A stretch of 64,000 nucleotides of DNA from Paenibacillus sp. (GTDB lineage: Bacteria > Bacillota > Bacilli > Paenibacillales > Paenibacillaceae), in NCBI GenBank assembly GCA_023512345.1, contig JAILZT010000014.1, positions 87,379-151,378 of the forward strand, written 5' to 3'. Below are positions 62,916 to 64,000 of the stretch, piece by piece; the first letter of the stretch is position 1; the number at the start of each line of letters is the position of its first letter. Below the pieces are notes generated by a model. The model saw only the letters and a program-made list of their open reading frames with translations. It searched no databases and was not told the DNA's origin. The position numbers and the translations under genes were made by a program.

Positions 62916-63281
62916 TTGAACAAATTGAAAATTCTTATTCCTCTAATCGCTTTCAGTCTAGTTCAATTTGGATTGGCATTCTTACTAACTTCTGATATAC
63001 CTGTACAAGTAAGTAAGAATGAGCTCGGGTTCTTTATAACCTATTCAATTCTATTTGTCTTAATCTTTGTAACCATTATTTCAGTTAAATCCATTAAAAA
63101 TTTTAAAACTATTTTTGTGACATCCTTTCTCTTCTTAGTACTTTGGATGATCTCGCTAGTTAGTACTTATCAATTATTAACTACTCCAATAAGTCTATTG
63201 ATAATTCATTATTTAGGTTCAGCTACTCAGCTCATTTTTATATTAAGTCTATGGATTACAAGAACTAGAAAAAAGGTGTGA
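62916..63281 (+). CDS. Small four-helix membrane protein
   Basis: Protein of 121 residues with four hydrophobic helices and a basic C-terminus (WITRTRKKV). Start is probably the TTG at 62916 after ATGGGG. I recognise no family. About 250 bases before it are AT-rich and without genes. It stands alone. Confidence 0.65.
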   Translation: MNKLKILIPLIAFSLVQFGLAFLLTSDIPVQVSKNELGFFITYSILFVLIFVTIISVKSIKNFKTIFVTSFLFLVLWMISLVSTYQLLTTPISLLIIHYLGSATQLIFILSLWITRTRKKV

Positions 63282-63499
63282 AAATATGATCTTCTTCCTT
63301 AAAGCTGATTCGCGTTTAAAATTAGAAGTTTCGATTAAATTCACCTATATTTTCATCTGTATATTCATATATATTTAGCATTTTTGGTTTTAGGTAATTT
63401 TATGTGGCTAAATGCGATAGTTCTTCTGACAGAAAAGCGGCCATAATCAATTAATGCTAATATCACGTGGATACCTCTTTGGCTCTGCATTTCTTCGAC

Positions 63500-63763
63500 T
63501 CAGGACGCCTTCTCGGACAGTTTTTTTATGATGAAATCTCCCGAACTATCTTGGTATTGAAGATAATTCAAACCAAATGATTCTCTTAGTTGCTGATCTA
63601 TCAATCTTCTTAACCATATTTCTAGTGTTTCGATGTTACATATGCTGTTCGAGCGTTGCATTACCTCATTAACGTATGCTTTTTCCTCAAGACCAACTGG
63701 TCCAAGTTCAAATCTTATCCAGTATTTTTGCTTGAACATATTATTAACTACACTGGTTTTCAT
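63500..63763 (-). CDS. Small unknown cytoplasmic protein
   Basis: Protein of 87 residues with an aromatic start (MFKQKYWIRF) and a helical rest; no signal or membrane helix. The ATG at 63763 has AAAGGG eight bases before it, and this choice is better than an ATG seven codons upstream. No family recognised. The last 216 bases of the window, beyond its start, hold no gene; the only structure I see there is a perfect TACAGTT/AACTGTA palindrome at 63928. Confidence 0.6.
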   Translation of the reverse strand: MKTSVVNNMFKQKYWIRFELGPVGLEEKAYVNEVMQRSNSICNIETLEIWLRRLIDQQLRESFGLNYLQYQDSSGDFIIKKLSEKAS

Positions 63764-64000
63764 ATGCTGCCCTTTCGTTAACACGTAATTTTTTTGTTGA
63801 ACTTGTTAAATATTCGTGTTTCTAAGAACCTCTTAGGTATCAAGCTTATTGCAAGTTTTACGGAGTATAAGCTAACACTTGGAGCCCCTGCGCTATTGAA
63901 CAATAGTTTCCCGTTAGTTTAACAAAATACAGTTAAAACTGTACACTAAACCCTTTGAATATATGAATTCCCGTCCCAAATTTCACAAGATCTTTTTCTC

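Noticed and set aside
63785..64000. Insertion sequence end at the right edge
   Set aside because: Only a short perfect palindrome is seen; no transposase and no terminal repeat pair inside the window.

Overview
The window looks like chromosomal DNA of a spore-forming Firmicute, most likely Paenibacillus or a close relative. Reasons: strong AGGAGG-type ribosome binding sites, frequent TTG and GTG starts, a Bacillus-type fluoride riboswitch, an HssRS-HrtBA heme system, DUF1796, GrpB, DUF3139 and YdcZ families, and many AraC regulators paired with sugar enzymes. No rRNA, tRNA, complete insertion sequence or CRISPR array is visible. All family names come from motifs read by eye; no database search was run.

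Layout. 1-3.3 kb: MoxR ATPase (cut by the window edge), DUF58 protein and a DUF4129 membrane protein in one operon. 3.4-9.6 kb: AzlCD amino acid exporter, GH42 beta-galactosidase with a divergent AraC regulator, a GH3 lipoprotein and a ferritin. 9.8-14.4 kb: CDF metal transporter, a PQQ-type propeller protein, a membrane phosphoesterase and a secreted two-repeat protein. 14.5-20.3 kb: a repeat block, then a fluoride riboswitch, a CLC-F fluoride exporter, the heme sensor pair HssRS and the heme exporter HrtBA. CLC-F, HssR and HssS overlap by 4 bases each. A direct repeat matching the HssR box lies just before hrtB. 20.3-25.9 kb: a TetR-DUF3995-FAD monooxygenase operon with a double-palindrome operator, SelO, and an AraC/GyrI regulator.

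26-33.4 kb is an AT-rich accessory island. It holds a dead GNAT fragment, a symmetric repeat cluster and then a one-direction row of small enzymes: four GNAT domains, an isochorismatase, two phosphotransferases (one fused behind a GNAT domain), GrpB, DUF3139 and DinB. 33.4-37.8 kb carries the least explained genes: a membrane/coiled-coil protein, two tiny charged proteins and, convergent to them, a 914-residue protein without cysteine. 37.9-42.6 kb: a LysR/YeiH pair, a zinc-ribbon plus deoxyribosyltransferase-like protein, a WYL regulator and DinB.

42.7-48.7 kb is a sugar catabolism locus: an AraC-SDR operon divergent from three Gfo/Idh/MocA dehydrogenases and a TIM-barrel isomerase. A two-component system, a glycosyltransferase, DUF1796 and paired half-size DMT transporters follow. 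53.7-54.9 kb holds two decayed genes (phosphotransferase, glycosyltransferase). 55-62 kb looks like a surface or spore-coat cluster: a HAEG-repeat protein with a Peptidase_G2-like tail, two glycosyltransferases, two tandem Asp-box propellers and two small beta-rich proteins. The last 2 kb is sparse, with a decayed tyrosine recombinase fragment and two small unknown genes.
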